From CBDCKN01 sp965219035 (GTDB lineage Bacteria; Gemmatimonadota; Gemmatimonadetes; Longimicrobiales; Gaopeijiaceae), in contig CBDCMR010000003.1 of the NCBI GenBank assembly GCA_965219035.1, positions 1,178,001 to 1,242,000 of the forward strand: 64,000 nucleotides of DNA, written 5' to 3'. How positions within the stretch are numbered: the stretch's first letter is position 1; every line of letters begins with the position of its first letter. A program made the translations under genes and the position numbers. The notes under the pieces are model-generated. The model made no database searches, had not been told where the DNA came from, and was given only the letters and a program-made list of their open reading frames with translations. Below, in pieces: positions 33,144 to 42,731 of the stretch.

Positions 33144-35558
33144 CTAGCGCCCTTCGAGCTTCCCGCGCGCCGCTCGGAACGCTTCGAGGATCCGAGGCGT
33201 AGGGGTCTCGCCATACGCCTGGCGAAGACGCTGCTCGGCGGCATCGAGAAGGGGCATCAGGTCCGTGGCCGCCCGCCTCACCGCCTCGGGGTCCGTGCTG
33301 CCCACGTGATCGATCCACACCGGGCTGGTGTGGGCGAAGGCGTAGCTATCCATGGCCGGCCAGCTCGGGGGGCCGCCGTGGGCTCGGACCGCCACCCATC
33401 CACCGGCGGGCAGATCGACGGTGCCGGAATAGGTGCGCGCTCCCGGCTCGGACAGACCACTTTCCGACCAGACGACCCGGCCGTTGACCAGCACCTCCAC
33501 GGTGTCAACTGGAATCGCCGACGCAAGGCTGAGGCGGAATCGTGCCCGCCTGCCGCCGGCGACCGTACCGCCGTGCACGGTACCGTCCAGATCGAACTCG
33601 ATCATGGGTCCGGTCGTGACGAAGGAGCGGCCCTCGCGGAGTCCCTTCCAGTAGGCGTCGAAGCTCGTAGCGCCGGCGGTGTGCACATAGAGTCGGGTCG
33701 TCCCGACCGCCATCGTGCGGAAGTAGTCGTTCATGACGTCGGTGCCGGCGGCCAGGGCGATGGGGACACCGAGGTTCAGGAACCGGTACCACATCTCGGT
33801 CGTCCCCAGTTCGTCGGTCCACAGGTCGGCTACCTCGATCCAGTCCATGGTGCCGAGAATCCCGTCCACCGCCAGCATGACGGGTGAGTTGGCCCAGTTC
33901 TCGGGCGCGAACGGGTCGCGGTCCCAGACTGGGTGGACGTAGCCGCCCAGACCGCCCTGGTCCCGGGCGTGCGTGAGGGGGGCGGCGTTGGGCCGGTCGT
34001 CACCCCCGTACGCCTCGTAGCCCGGTCCCCAGATCCACGGCCAGAACAGCGTCTCGGTGTCCAGCAGCGCCACGTGCCCCAGAAAGTGGGAACGGACCTC
34101 TTGCCCGAACTGAATGAGGGGCGGGCTGCCGGCGTGCTCCCAGCCCCACAGGCGTTGGTCCTCGAAACGGTTGTGGAGGTTCGCCAGGAGGGGCGTGGCC
34201 ACGTCCAAGTTCTCACCCGCCATCATCGACAAGAGGTCTTCCGGATCGAGGGTGTAGGGGCCGCCGTAGTTGAGGTGGAAGTGATGGTCCCCGGAGAGGT
34301 ACCCCGCTCGGGAGGCGTCCCACACCGGCTCGAGAGTGAGGGTGACCTCGGTCACCTGGCTCGGCCTCACCTCCACCGATCGCGAGGTCTCCGGTGTGGT
34401 GAGGCCCTGCACCGCGCTCACTGTGACCTCGCCCACGGGCACAATCAACTCCGTAATGCCGGGGCTGTAGAAGAACACCCGCCCATCCTGGAGCCCGAAC
34501 TGGGCGTATCCGCTGGTCGGGACCACCGGGTGCCCCGACCGGTCGACGATGCCCAGCCGGGCGGGAGCCGGCGTGTCCGCGCCGCGCCTGTCCTGAGCGA
34601 GACGCACGGTGGTCGTCACTCGCACGGTCCCAACTTCCGTGTCCCAGTCCCACACACGGACCGGGACCTCCTCGGGCTCTCCACCTACGGCGGGGACCCG
34701 GTACAGCCTCATCACCTCGTCGGCACCGGCCTCCGTGTACCAGATCCACTCGCCCTTTGGGCTCCACGCGGGCGTCAGGGGAAGCCCGCGGCGGCCCGTG
34801 GTCAGCCGCACCGAGGTTTCCGGGTCGGCGATGGTCAAGATGCGCAGCTCGTAGCCGTCCTGGGTGGCCCAGTTGTAAGCGACGAGTCGACCGTCAGGGC
34901 TTATTGTCGGGCGCGTCTGAGAGACGATCCGCTCGGACAGGAGCACCACCTCCTCACCCGTGGCCCGGTCCCGGGCGACGACCCGGTCCCCCCCGCCCTT
35001 GTGGAGGTATACGAGGACGGATCCGTCAGCGCTCAGGCTGGGCTTGACCTCGATCCCCTGATGCGAGGTGAGGGGGCCGCCGTCCATGACCCGAAGGTCC
35101 AGGGCGCCGGCGGATGCCGATGAGTAGATAAGCTCGCCCCCTGCCCCGAAGGTCGGATCGAGCTCGATGGCCGGCGTATTCACGGTTCGCTCGTCCCCGC
35201 CATCCAGCTGGCGAATCACGATCCACGTGTCCCGAGTATCGTCCCGGACGAACGCTAGGGCCCGTCCGTCGGGCGACCAGGCCGGCCGGAAGTCCATGTG
35301 CGGGCCGTGCGTCACGCGAGTCGCTCGGCCGGTCCCGAGGTCCAGGACCCAGATCCACCCCCGGGCGCTGAAGGCCACTCGGTCGCCGTTCGGCGACACC
35401 GCTGGAGCGGTGGGCCCCGCATTCATGGTGGGCAGCTCGTACCCCTCCAGGTACACGTGATGGCCGTACCCCTCCACCTTCGGGTAGCGGTTGGTCCACT
35501 GGGCGTGGAGAGGATTGGCAAAGAGGCCGAGCACGACGGCGACAAAGACAAGGGACAC
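33144..35558 (-). CDS. TolB/PD40 propeller fused to CehA/McbA-type metallohydrolase (copy 2)
   Basis: 804 residues from a GTG at 35558 with AGGA upstream; signal peptide 'LVFVAVVLGLFANPLHAQ'. PD40 blades: 'PAVSPNGDRVAFSA', 'PAWSPDGRALAFVR', 'PSLSADGSVLVYLH', 'PTISPDGRLVAYNW', 'PAWSPKGEWIWYTE'. A beta domain follows, then the PHP-like hydrolase: 'YLSGDHHFHLNYGG' at about residue 425, 'HFLGHVALLDTETL', 'GLGGYVHPVWDRD', 'ALAAGTDVMNDYF', and the C-terminal 'SYAFAHTSPVWI'. It starts 30 bases behind the TolB-amidohydrolase gene, so they are one operon. Periplasmic; substrate unknown. Confidence 0.9.
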   Translation of the reverse strand: MSLVFVAVVLGLFANPLHAQWTNRYPKVEGYGHHVYLEGYELPTMNAGPTAPAVSPNGDRVAFSARGWIWVLDLGTGRATRVTHGPHMDFRPAWSPDGRALAFVRDDTRDTWIVIRQLDGGDERTVNTPAIELDPTFGAGGELIYSSASAGALDLRVMDGGPLTSHQGIEVKPSLSADGSVLVYLHKGGGDRVVARDRATGEEVVLLSERIVSQTRPTISPDGRLVAYNWATQDGYELRILTIADPETSVRLTTGRRGLPLTPAWSPKGEWIWYTEAGADEVMRLYRVPAVGGEPEEVPVRVWDWDTEVGTVRVTTTVRLAQDRRGADTPAPARLGIVDRSGHPVVPTSGYAQFGLQDGRVFFYSPGITELIVPVGEVTVSAVQGLTTPETSRSVEVRPSQVTEVTLTLEPVWDASRAGYLSGDHHFHLNYGGPYTLDPEDLLSMMAGENLDVATPLLANLHNRFEDQRLWGWEHAGSPPLIQFGQEVRSHFLGHVALLDTETLFWPWIWGPGYEAYGGDDRPNAAPLTHARDQGGLGGYVHPVWDRDPFAPENWANSPVMLAVDGILGTMDWIEVADLWTDELGTTEMWYRFLNLGVPIALAAGTDVMNDYFRTMAVGTTRLYVHTAGATSFDAYWKGLREGRSFVTTGPMIEFDLDGTVHGGTVAGGRRARFRLSLASAIPVDTVEVLVNGRVVWSESGLSEPGARTYSGTVDLPAGGWVAVRAHGGPPSWPAMDSYAFAHTSPVWIDHVGSTDPEAVRRAATDLMPLLDAAEQRLRQAYGETPTPRILEAFRAARGKLEGR

Positions 35559-35588
35559 GGGACGTCCTATTCGTTCAGTAGGCAGGCT

Positions 35589-38500
35589 TCAATCTCTCCG
35601 CCGATCCCAATAGTTCACGGGTCGATCATCCGACACGAGCACCTCGGGATTCACCCAGTGGCGGTCGCCGAAAGGTCGTTGCTCCGGCCAGATCTCGTCG
35701 AGGGTGCCAGCCTCCCAAAGCCTGCCCCCCTTCATCACATAGCGGATGTCGGCCGTATTCCGGATGTCATCCAGCGGGTTCGAGTTGAGGAGCACGAGAT
35801 CGGCGAGCTTCCCGACCTCGATTGAGCCGAGATCTCGTTCCGCGCCGAGGAAATGAGCGCCGTGGAGACTTGCCACCTCGAGCGCCCCCATCGGACCGGT
35901 GCCTTCGGCTGTGATCCAAACCTCCCAGTGCGAGGCGAGGCCATGTTGTTGGCCGTGGGAGCCAATGGCCCCGTAGCCTCCCTTGCCGATGATGTCTGCC
36001 ACCCCCTGCGCCATCAGGGGGTACGCATAGTCAGTCACCGGACGCAGCATCCGCCGCCGTGCGTGGGGAATCAAATGGCGCCACGGCATCCAGCGCCGCT
36101 GCTTCTCGTCCTGCCAGATGTTGCTCTCCTGGAAGAAGTACTCCTCAGCCCAGGGCCCGGCGCCGCCCACCACGACGGTGCCTGAGTAGACCACATTTGC
36201 CTGACCGAAGAACTTGGCCACGTCGCTATAGAGCGGGACGTACGGTGTGGCGTGCTCAAAGCCTTTGTGGCCGTCCATCGTCATGCTGAGCTTGTGCTCG
36301 AGATCGATGCTCCCCTCGGCGGTCACGATGATCCCGCGCTTGCGCGCCGCCTCGTCGAGCCATTGCCGCTGGATGCGACGGGGTTGCAGATACTCCTTGA
36401 TCGCAGTCGCACCCCACGACGCCAGCCGATTCACGGTCTGTTCGGCGACGTCATAGCTCGAGATGTCGTTCTTATAGGTCGCGTCTCCGTTGGTGATGTT
36501 GTCCCCGGTGCCGAAGATTCTCGGGCCGATCACATTGCCCGCTTCGACCAACTCGGCGGTTGGAAAGATGTTCAGTGACCAGGGGGCCGGGTCGAGCGTC
36601 GTCGTTACCCCGTATGCCAAGTAGATGGCCTGTTCAAAGCCGCGCGGCGGTATGACGCCGGCATGCTCTCGGTGATGGTGCGCATGCATGTCCACGAATC
36701 CCGGGATGATGGTCGTCCCGTCCACGTCGATCACGCGATCCGTGCTGCTCACGTCGCATGCTCCGATGCAGGCAATCCGACTGCCTCGCACCACGATCGT
36801 CCCACGATCAATCACCTCGCCATTGCGGAGCGTGATAATGCGCGCACCGGTCAGTGCGACGGTGCCCTGCGGGATGTCGCGTGGGACCCTTAGCTGAATC
36901 TCGACCGTATCGGTGACCTCGGAATCCAGATGATGCGCGAAATACCGGTTCCCGCTGCCGAACTCGACGGTCGACGCGTCGCGCCAGCGAATGAAGAGTC
37001 CACCCTCGAGGGAGAGCTGCTCCACGGGAAACGGCGCTTCGCCCTTGTCGATCAGCGGCGGCTCCGCCCCGACGCCCGCACGAGGGAACCGTATCACGTA
37101 CGCATTGGCTCCCTCTTGAAAGGCAACCCACTCTCCATTAGGTGATGGTGTAATCTCGTCGGCGTACGGCAACCTCAAATGTGTGCGTTTGTCAGTGCCG
37201 TCAACGGTTACCGAGCGAAGATGGGTGGACGGCTGTTCGCCATCGCCGGTTTTGCGCTCCGGGTAATAGATGCGCCTATCCGAACCTATCGTGGGTCGAA
37301 CGATCTGACCGCCTCCGAGGGCACTGACTCGGGTGACGAGCTGCACTGCGCCGCCCGAAGCGGGCACGCGTACCAGTTCATACCACGCATTGCTGCCCCA
37401 GGACCGCCCCCGCAGCGTGGCGCCCGACCCCCTGGCGAACACGATCTCGTCACCCGCGGGACTCCACACGGCGTGGATGTATTCCCCAGCCCGTCCGGTC
37501 AACCGTTCGGGGTTGCCACCCCGTGCCCGTATCCTCCAGAGATGCCCGCGCTCTCGCTCGTCCCAGCTCGTGAAGGCCACCCAGGCGCCGTCAGGCGACC
37601 ACGCCGGGGCGTATTCGTGCTGCTTGAAAAACGCTGGCGTTAGTCGACGGGGCGTACTATGTGGCAGATCCATGATCCACAGCTTCCCCACCGCCTGAAA
37701 GACTAACCGGCGACCGTCCGGGGACGCCGTGGCCCAGCGGATGAACCGGGCCTCGAAGGGGTCGTCTGAGACGCGGAAACTCGCGTAGGCCTGCTCAGAA
37801 ATGGTCCGCCGGACGCGCGCCGTGAACGGTATCGTCTCGACTTCTCCGCTCTCGATCCACAAACGCCGGAGCTGCCCGCCCTGCGACAGCACGATCGACC
37901 GTCCATCGCTCGCCCAACTGAAACCTGGCACAATACGAGTCGTGTGTATGGCCTCACCCATATCGGTTTCCATGGGATCCATCACGATGCGTTCGGCGCC
38001 CGTTGCGAGATCGCGCAGCACCAGGGCGCTCCGCGGGCCGAAACGGTGGCCTTTGTAGGAGATCGTTCCATCCGGAATGCGCCTACTAAAGGCGAGCCAG
38101 CGGCCGTCGGGCGAGATTTCCGGAGCAATCCCGCTTCCGCTCGAGCCGCGACGCTGCTGGAACGCCTGTCCGGAGGTCACGGCCGTAACGTCGCCGGTTG
38201 CGAGCTCGAAGCGCCGCAGCTGGTAGCACCCCCGCAACATGTCTTGTCCGCCATAGGGCTGAACGGAACAGCGGTAAATGTGGAAGTACAGGTATTTCCC
38301 ATCAGCGGAGACTGATGGCCAGGCTGGGGCATAGGGGGAGACCGTGTTGCCGGACACGTCCGAGCCCACGAGCTTGATCCCATCGCCCCCGTCGCGGTGG
38401 TGCATCCAGATACTGGCCGGGAGCAACGTCCTCGGACTCATATCTTGATGCCGAACGACGACGTACTGTCCGTCCGGCGTCCACGTCGGCTCCACGACCC

Positions 38501-38909
38501 GCACGGCGGGATCCGTAAACACAGCTCGCGGGTTGGAGCCATCGGCGTCCATGATCCAGAGGCCGTTTTGACCGCTGCGATCCGAGATGAACGCGATGTG
38601 CCTCCCGTCCGGAGAATATCGAGGCTGGAAGTTCAGGGCGATCCCGCTCTCCTGGGTGAGGACCTCCGCCGCGCCCCCTTCAACCCGGACACGGTAGACG
38701 TGGGCCAGCAGGTCGAAGACGATCCACTGTCCGTCCGGGGAGATGTCCACCGACATCCAGGTGCCTTCCCGGGTCGTAAAGTCGATCTCCCGTGTTTGAC
38801 CGCGGGGCACGGTGATATCCCAGTCCTCAGTCGACTCCTGCGCCTGCGTAGCAGCGGAGATCGTCAGGGCCAGAGATCCGATGGTGAGAGTACCTAGCAG
38901 GTATGACAT
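35589..38909 (-). CDS. TolB/PD40 propeller fused to an amidohydrolase
   Basis: 1106 residues with a signal peptide (LGTLTIGSLALTISAATQAQ). Residues 40-660 are PD40-rich ('VDISPDGQWIVFDL', 'PRYSPDGRHIAFIS', 'PTWTPDGQYVVVRH', 'PEISPDGRWLAFSR', 'PAWSPDGAWVAFTS', 'AVWSPAGDEIVFAR', 'ITPSPNGEWVAFQE'), enough for two propellers. The C-terminal 400 residues are an amidohydrolase: 'IPGFVDMHAHHHREH' at about residue 735, 'TAIKEYLQPRRIQR', 'GAIGSHGQQHGLASHWEVW', 'LGSIEVGKLADLVLLNSNPL'. The His-rich 'HAHHHREH' includes the metal-binding HxH. Similar large proteins are known as exported amidohydrolases of uncertain substrate. First gene of an operon with TolB-CehA copy 2. Confidence 0.92.
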   Translation of the reverse strand: MSYLLGTLTIGSLALTISAATQAQESTEDWDITVPRGQTREIDFTTREGTWMSVDISPDGQWIVFDLLAHVYRVRVEGGAAEVLTQESGIALNFQPRYSPDGRHIAFISDRSGQNGLWIMDADGSNPRAVFTDPAVRVVEPTWTPDGQYVVVRHQDMSPRTLLPASIWMHHRDGGDGIKLVGSDVSGNTVSPYAPAWPSVSADGKYLYFHIYRCSVQPYGGQDMLRGCYQLRRFELATGDVTAVTSGQAFQQRRGSSGSGIAPEISPDGRWLAFSRRIPDGTISYKGHRFGPRSALVLRDLATGAERIVMDPMETDMGEAIHTTRIVPGFSWASDGRSIVLSQGGQLRRLWIESGEVETIPFTARVRRTISEQAYASFRVSDDPFEARFIRWATASPDGRRLVFQAVGKLWIMDLPHSTPRRLTPAFFKQHEYAPAWSPDGAWVAFTSWDERERGHLWRIRARGGNPERLTGRAGEYIHAVWSPAGDEIVFARGSGATLRGRSWGSNAWYELVRVPASGGAVQLVTRVSALGGGQIVRPTIGSDRRIYYPERKTGDGEQPSTHLRSVTVDGTDKRTHLRLPYADEITPSPNGEWVAFQEGANAYVIRFPRAGVGAEPPLIDKGEAPFPVEQLSLEGGLFIRWRDASTVEFGSGNRYFAHHLDSEVTDTVEIQLRVPRDIPQGTVALTGARIITLRNGEVIDRGTIVVRGSRIACIGACDVSSTDRVIDVDGTTIIPGFVDMHAHHHREHAGVIPPRGFEQAIYLAYGVTTTLDPAPWSLNIFPTAELVEAGNVIGPRIFGTGDNITNGDATYKNDISSYDVAEQTVNRLASWGATAIKEYLQPRRIQRQWLDEAARKRGIIVTAEGSIDLEHKLSMTMDGHKGFEHATPYVPLYSDVAKFFGQANVVYSGTVVVGGAGPWAEEYFFQESNIWQDEKQRRWMPWRHLIPHARRRMLRPVTDYAYPLMAQGVADIIGKGGYGAIGSHGQQHGLASHWEVWITAEGTGPMGALEVASLHGAHFLGAERDLGSIEVGKLADLVLLNSNPLDDIRNTADIRYVMKGGRLWEAGTLDEIWPEQRPFGDRHWVNPEVLVSDDRPVNYWDRRRD

Positions 38910-38966
38910 TCATGCACCTCATAGAATGCGGTTGATGGAAATCCCATCTCACAATCTGCCTCCTGC

Positions 38967-38998
38967 AAAAAGGCTCTCGTGAAAGGTCCACGAGAGCC
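38967..38998 (-). terminator. Rho-independent terminator of the TolB-amidohydrolase upstream region / S9 peptidase gene
   Basis: On the minus strand the stem GGCTCTCGTG (38998-38989) pairs with CACGAGAGCC (38981-38972) with a 7-base loop and is followed by TTTTT (38971-38967). It lies 29 bases after the stop of the S9 peptidase gene and would end that transcript before the TolB-amidohydrolase promoter. Confidence 0.85.
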
Positions 38999-39026
38999 CT
39001 TCGCCTTCTTATGCGGGGGACCCGCC

Positions 39027-41081
39027 TTAAGGCGAGTCCCCCGTCATCGTCCGGTGACTCCCCCAGCGCTCGAACCACTTCAGCAGGTAGAGCTGGGTGC
39101 GGATGAAGTTCGACGGCTTCCGGCTGGTGCCGTGCCACTCGTCGTTTATGCGGATCATCGCCGCGGGCTTATTCTGGGCCTTCAGGGCCTGGTAGAACTG
39201 CTCGGCCTGTGAGATCGGGGTCCTCAGGTCCTTCACCCCCGTCATCAACATCGTGGGAGTGGTCACGTTCCCCACGTACATGAGGGGAGAGCGCCGTATG
39301 TGCTCGGCCGGATCCTCCCAGGGAAACTTCTCGAAGTCGGCGTACCACCTCAGGTAGTTCCCGTCCACCTGACCCACAAAACTCAGCCAGTTGATCACCG
39401 GGCAGTTCGAGGAGGCCGCTCGGAAGCGGTCAGTGTGTCCCACGACCCAGGCGGTGAGCACGCCCCCGCCGCTGCATCCGTAGACAAACATGTTGTCCTC
39501 GTCCACGTATCCACGGGCCACCACGTTGTCCACGCCAGCCATCAGGTCGTGGAAGTCGTCGCCGGGGTAGTTGTACTGGATCGCGTTCCCGAACTCACTC
39601 CCGTATCCGCCGCTCCCTCTGGGATTCGTGTAGAGCACCACGTACCCGTGGGCCGCGTGGTTCTGCCAGCCGTAGTTGAAGCCGGCCGTGTACATCGAGT
39701 GCGGCCCTCCGTGGATCACCAGGATCAGCGGGTACTCCCGGGACGGATCGAAATCGGGTGGCTTGATGACCCAGCCGTGGATCTGGAGGCCGTCAAAGGA
39801 GGGGTACCAGATCTCCTCCACCTCGCCGAGCCGCTTACCTTCCAGCACGTCGGCGTTCACCCGGGTGAGCTGACGGACGTCGTTGGGCCGGCGCAGCTCG
39901 AAGGTGATCACGTCCCCGGGGCTCTGGGGTCCGGTCACAGTGGCCACGGCCCGTCCGCTTGAGCTCACATCGCTCACCTGGAGGAGGTGGGCGCCTTCCG
40001 TGACCTTCTGCACGTCCCCGTTCAGGGAGGCGAAGAAGAGGTTCTCGTGCCCGTCCGCCCGGACGTTGAAGTAGACTCCCCGTCCGTCTGGCGCCCAGAA
40101 GAGCTGCCCGGGGCTCCGGTCCATCTCCGCGGTCAGGGCCCGAGGATTCGCGCCGTCGGCGTCCATCACGTACAGGCTCGACTCGATGTAGTCCATCGTG
40201 GTTGTGTCCCGGCCCGTGTAGGCGATGTAGCGGCCGTCCGGAGAGGCTACGGGATCCTCGTCCGGACCCTTGCGGGTGGTGAGCTGCCGGACTTCCCGCG
40301 TGGCCACATCCACCGCGTACACCTCCGACTCCTGCCACCGGTACTCCGCGTCCTCGACCCTGAGGCTGGAGAAGAGGAGGCTCTTTCCGTCACGGGCCCA
40401 GCGTGGTGAGCCGTGATCAAAGTCCCCCCGGGTGATCTGGCGGGGGGTCCCGCCTTCGGCCGAGACCACGAAGATGTGGTTGAAGGTCTCGTCCACGAAC
40501 CCGACGCGGTCCCGCCGGTAGATCAGCCGCTCAATGATCCGGGGCTCCGGCGTCCACTTCGCCCCTTCGGGCGTGGGAAGGTCGATCTCCCACCCCACCT
40601 CGGTGGGGTCCTCCGGATCGACCCGCATGCTGAAGGCTAGCCGGCTTCCGTCAGGGGACCAGGTGACGTTGGAGGGACTCTCTGTCAGACGGGTCAGCTG
40701 GGTCACCGCCCCCTCGGCGTCCATCCAGCGGGTGAAGATCTGGGTGTTGCCGTCCTCATCCGCGGCAAGGAGGGCGATCCGCCCGCCGTCCGGAGACCAG
40801 CGCGGAGAGGAGCCTTCGACGAGAAAGCGGTTCTTCGACCCGTCGGCGTTCACGACCCAGATCACCGACTCCCAGCGGTCGTTCATCTTGTCCACCCAGG
40901 CCCGGGTGTAGACCACCTGGGAGCCGTCCGGCGAGATCTGGGGCTCGGACACCCGCTCCCAATCCAGCCAGTGCTCGACGGCGAGGTACCGATCCGGGTC
41001 TGGTCCCTGGGAAGACGCGGGCTCGACGTACGTTACAGCTGCAAGGCCGGCAACGATCAGCAACCTCGTACGATACCACAT
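39027..41081 (-). CDS. Exported S9-family serine peptidase (acylaminoacyl/dipeptidyl peptidase-like)
   Basis: 684 residues, ATG at 41081 preceded by GGAGGT; signal peptide ends near 'VEPASSQG'. The first 420 residues form a beta propeller with PD40 blades ('PQISPDGSQVVYTR', 'PRWSPDGGRIALLA', 'VTWSPDGSRLAFSM', 'PVASPDGRYIAYTG'). The alpha/beta-hydrolase domain has oxyanion region 'LILVIHGGPHSMYTAGF', nucleophile 'VYGCSGGGVLTAWVV' (Ser at about 537), Asp in 'LMTGVKDLRTPISQ' and His in 'INDEWHGTSRKPSN'. The triad is complete. It should release dipeptides or N-acylated residues from oligopeptides in the periplasm. Monocistronic, with its own terminator. Confidence 0.95.
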   Translation of the reverse strand: MWYRTRLLIVAGLAAVTYVEPASSQGPDPDRYLAVEHWLDWERVSEPQISPDGSQVVYTRAWVDKMNDRWESVIWVVNADGSKNRFLVEGSSPRWSPDGGRIALLAADEDGNTQIFTRWMDAEGAVTQLTRLTESPSNVTWSPDGSRLAFSMRVDPEDPTEVGWEIDLPTPEGAKWTPEPRIIERLIYRRDRVGFVDETFNHIFVVSAEGGTPRQITRGDFDHGSPRWARDGKSLLFSSLRVEDAEYRWQESEVYAVDVATREVRQLTTRKGPDEDPVASPDGRYIAYTGRDTTTMDYIESSLYVMDADGANPRALTAEMDRSPGQLFWAPDGRGVYFNVRADGHENLFFASLNGDVQKVTEGAHLLQVSDVSSSGRAVATVTGPQSPGDVITFELRRPNDVRQLTRVNADVLEGKRLGEVEEIWYPSFDGLQIHGWVIKPPDFDPSREYPLILVIHGGPHSMYTAGFNYGWQNHAAHGYVVLYTNPRGSGGYGSEFGNAIQYNYPGDDFHDLMAGVDNVVARGYVDEDNMFVYGCSGGGVLTAWVVGHTDRFRAASSNCPVINWLSFVGQVDGNYLRWYADFEKFPWEDPAEHIRRSPLMYVGNVTTPTMLMTGVKDLRTPISQAEQFYQALKAQNKPAAMIRINDEWHGTSRKPSNFIRTQLYLLKWFERWGSHRTMTGDSP

Positions 41082-41276
41082 ATGACCTCCTCTTTACTCA
41101 AGCGGATTAGCCGCTCCCAAGTCTGTTTTTCTCACGATTCCTCAACTTCTCGCTCGCTGTCCTCCCTCCGCCACGCTAGGACGGGATTCACATATCAAGG
41201 TAAGGTCAACACGGAGAATCGCCAGTGCTCGCCCACGGTGCCTAGGGGGAGAGTGCCGCCCTCCACTCCCCTATCG

Positions 41277-41301
41277 CCGGCCGGCTCAACTGGACGGCCG
41301 G
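41277..41301. other. GC-rich hairpin in intergenic region
   Basis: CCGGCCG (41277-41283) pairs with CGGCCGG (41295-41301), followed on the plus strand by TTTCTTCT. It sits between the starts/ends of the minus-strand S9 peptidase and dipeptidase genes. It looks like a weak plus-strand terminator, but no plus-strand gene precedes it. Confidence 0.4.
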
Positions 41302-41361
41302 TTTCTTCTCATAGAGGCCCCGAGCCCTGGCCAGCTTATGGGCAGGACGCAGCTTCGATAG

Positions 41362-42612
41362 CTACGGGATTCGATTCTCTTGCATCGTACGCGTCGACGG
41401 CTGGCGTTCGCGCTGCAGCCTCCGCGCCGCCGCCTCGGCCTCCCGCATCACCCGCAACAGATTCTCGCCCGCCAGTTTCTTCATGTCCTCATCCGACCAC
41501 CCTCGCCGTGACAGCTCGGCAAAAAGCGCCGGGTACGTCGACACGTCTTCGAGCCCCTCCACGTAGGTCGGGATGCCATCGAAGTCACTGCCCATGCCCA
41601 CGTGGTCGATGCCAGCCACGTCGCGGATGTGCTCGATGTGATCCGCAACGTCGGCCACCCTCGTGCTGGGCGGTGGGTTGGCCGCTCGCCACGCCGCGAG
41701 TTGGCGCTCGATACGCTCCTGGTCGTTTCCGAAGCGCTCTCCGATACTCACCTGGGCCTCCCGCTGCGCGCGCTCATCGTACTGCCGGTACGCTTCGGAA
41801 ACGTAGGGCGGATAAAACACTTGCATGACCAGGCCGCCGTTTTCCGGCAGGCGGACCAGAATCGAGTCGGGCACATTGCGCACATGGTCGGTCAACGCCC
41901 GAGCGCCGGCGTGCGAGAAGATGACCGGTGCTTCAGCCACGTTGAGGGCGTCACTCATCGTCGCCGGCGACACATGCGAGATGTCCACGAGCATGCCCAT
42001 GCGGTTCATCTCGCGCACGACCTCCTCGCCGAAGGAAGAGAGGCCGTCGTTCACCACCTCGTCCGTCGCCGAATCCGCCCAGTCGGTGTTCTCGAAATGG
42101 GCGAGCGTCATGTAGCGGACTCCCAAGTGGAAGAATCCCCGCAGTGCACCCAGCGAATTCTCGATGACGTGGCCGCCCTCGATCCCCAACAGGGACGCGA
42201 TCCTTCCCCGGCCGAAGGCCGCTTCGATGTCCGAAGCTGTGGTGGCCAGTTCCAACTGGTCCGGATATCGCTCGATGGTGCGGAGCGCGATGTCGATCTG
42301 CTCGAGTTGTTGTCGCGCGGGATTGGTCGAGTTGACGTTGACGTGCACCGACCAGAACTGGGCGCCCACCATTCCCTGGCGCAGCCGTGCCAAATCGGTG
42401 TCGCCCTCGGTGGTCGAGCGGAGATCGTACGCGGCCACATCCCCCAAGCCCCCCGTGGCCGCGTCGCGGATCGCGCCCGGAAGGTCGTTGTGTCCGTCGA
42501 TGAGTGGGACCTCCGAGAGAATTCTTCGGGCGCGCTCGAGGTGCGGGTCCTGAGCCAGGAGTCCTCCGGGAACAACCACCAGGGCGGCTGCGATCACAGC
42601 GATTCGGTTCAT
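41362..42612 (-). CDS. Exported M19 membrane-dipeptidase-family protein
   Basis: 416 residues with a signal peptide (AALVVVPGGLLAQ). Zinc-site motifs of renal-dipeptidase-type enzymes are all visible: 'PLIDGHNDLPGAIR' (HxD), 'LLGIEGGHVIENSL' (bridging Glu), 'GMLVDISHVSPATM' and 'PVIFSHAGARALTDH' (His ligands), and 'IDHVGMGSDFDGIP' (Asp). Length matches the family. It should hydrolyse dipeptides, including ones with a C-terminal D-residue, in the periplasm. That fits the adjacent divergent D-aminoacylase gene (start codons about 120 bases apart), suggesting joint turnover of D-amino-acid-containing material. Confidence 0.95.
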   Translation of the reverse strand: MNRIAVIAAALVVVPGGLLAQDPHLERARRILSEVPLIDGHNDLPGAIRDAATGGLGDVAAYDLRSTTEGDTDLARLRQGMVGAQFWSVHVNVNSTNPARQQLEQIDIALRTIERYPDQLELATTASDIEAAFGRGRIASLLGIEGGHVIENSLGALRGFFHLGVRYMTLAHFENTDWADSATDEVVNDGLSSFGEEVVREMNRMGMLVDISHVSPATMSDALNVAEAPVIFSHAGARALTDHVRNVPDSILVRLPENGGLVMQVFYPPYVSEAYRQYDERAQREAQVSIGERFGNDQERIERQLAAWRAANPPPSTRVADVADHIEHIRDVAGIDHVGMGSDFDGIPTYVEGLEDVSTYPALFAELSRRGWSDEDMKKLAGENLLRVMREAEAAARRLQRERQPSTRTMQENRIP

Positions 42613-42731
42613 GATATCCCCGGGGCAGTGAGGTCGAGGTCGGGCGGCGATTGCCGCTCATCGCGATGCTGCGTTAAGATAGCCGCCGATCGCCAGCGCG
42701 CACCCCGGCGCGGCCGAACCCCGAGGTCGTC

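Noticed and set aside
33933..35123. 396-codon plus-strand open frame opposite TolB-CehA copy 2
   Set aside because: Antisense shadow of conserved coding sequence.
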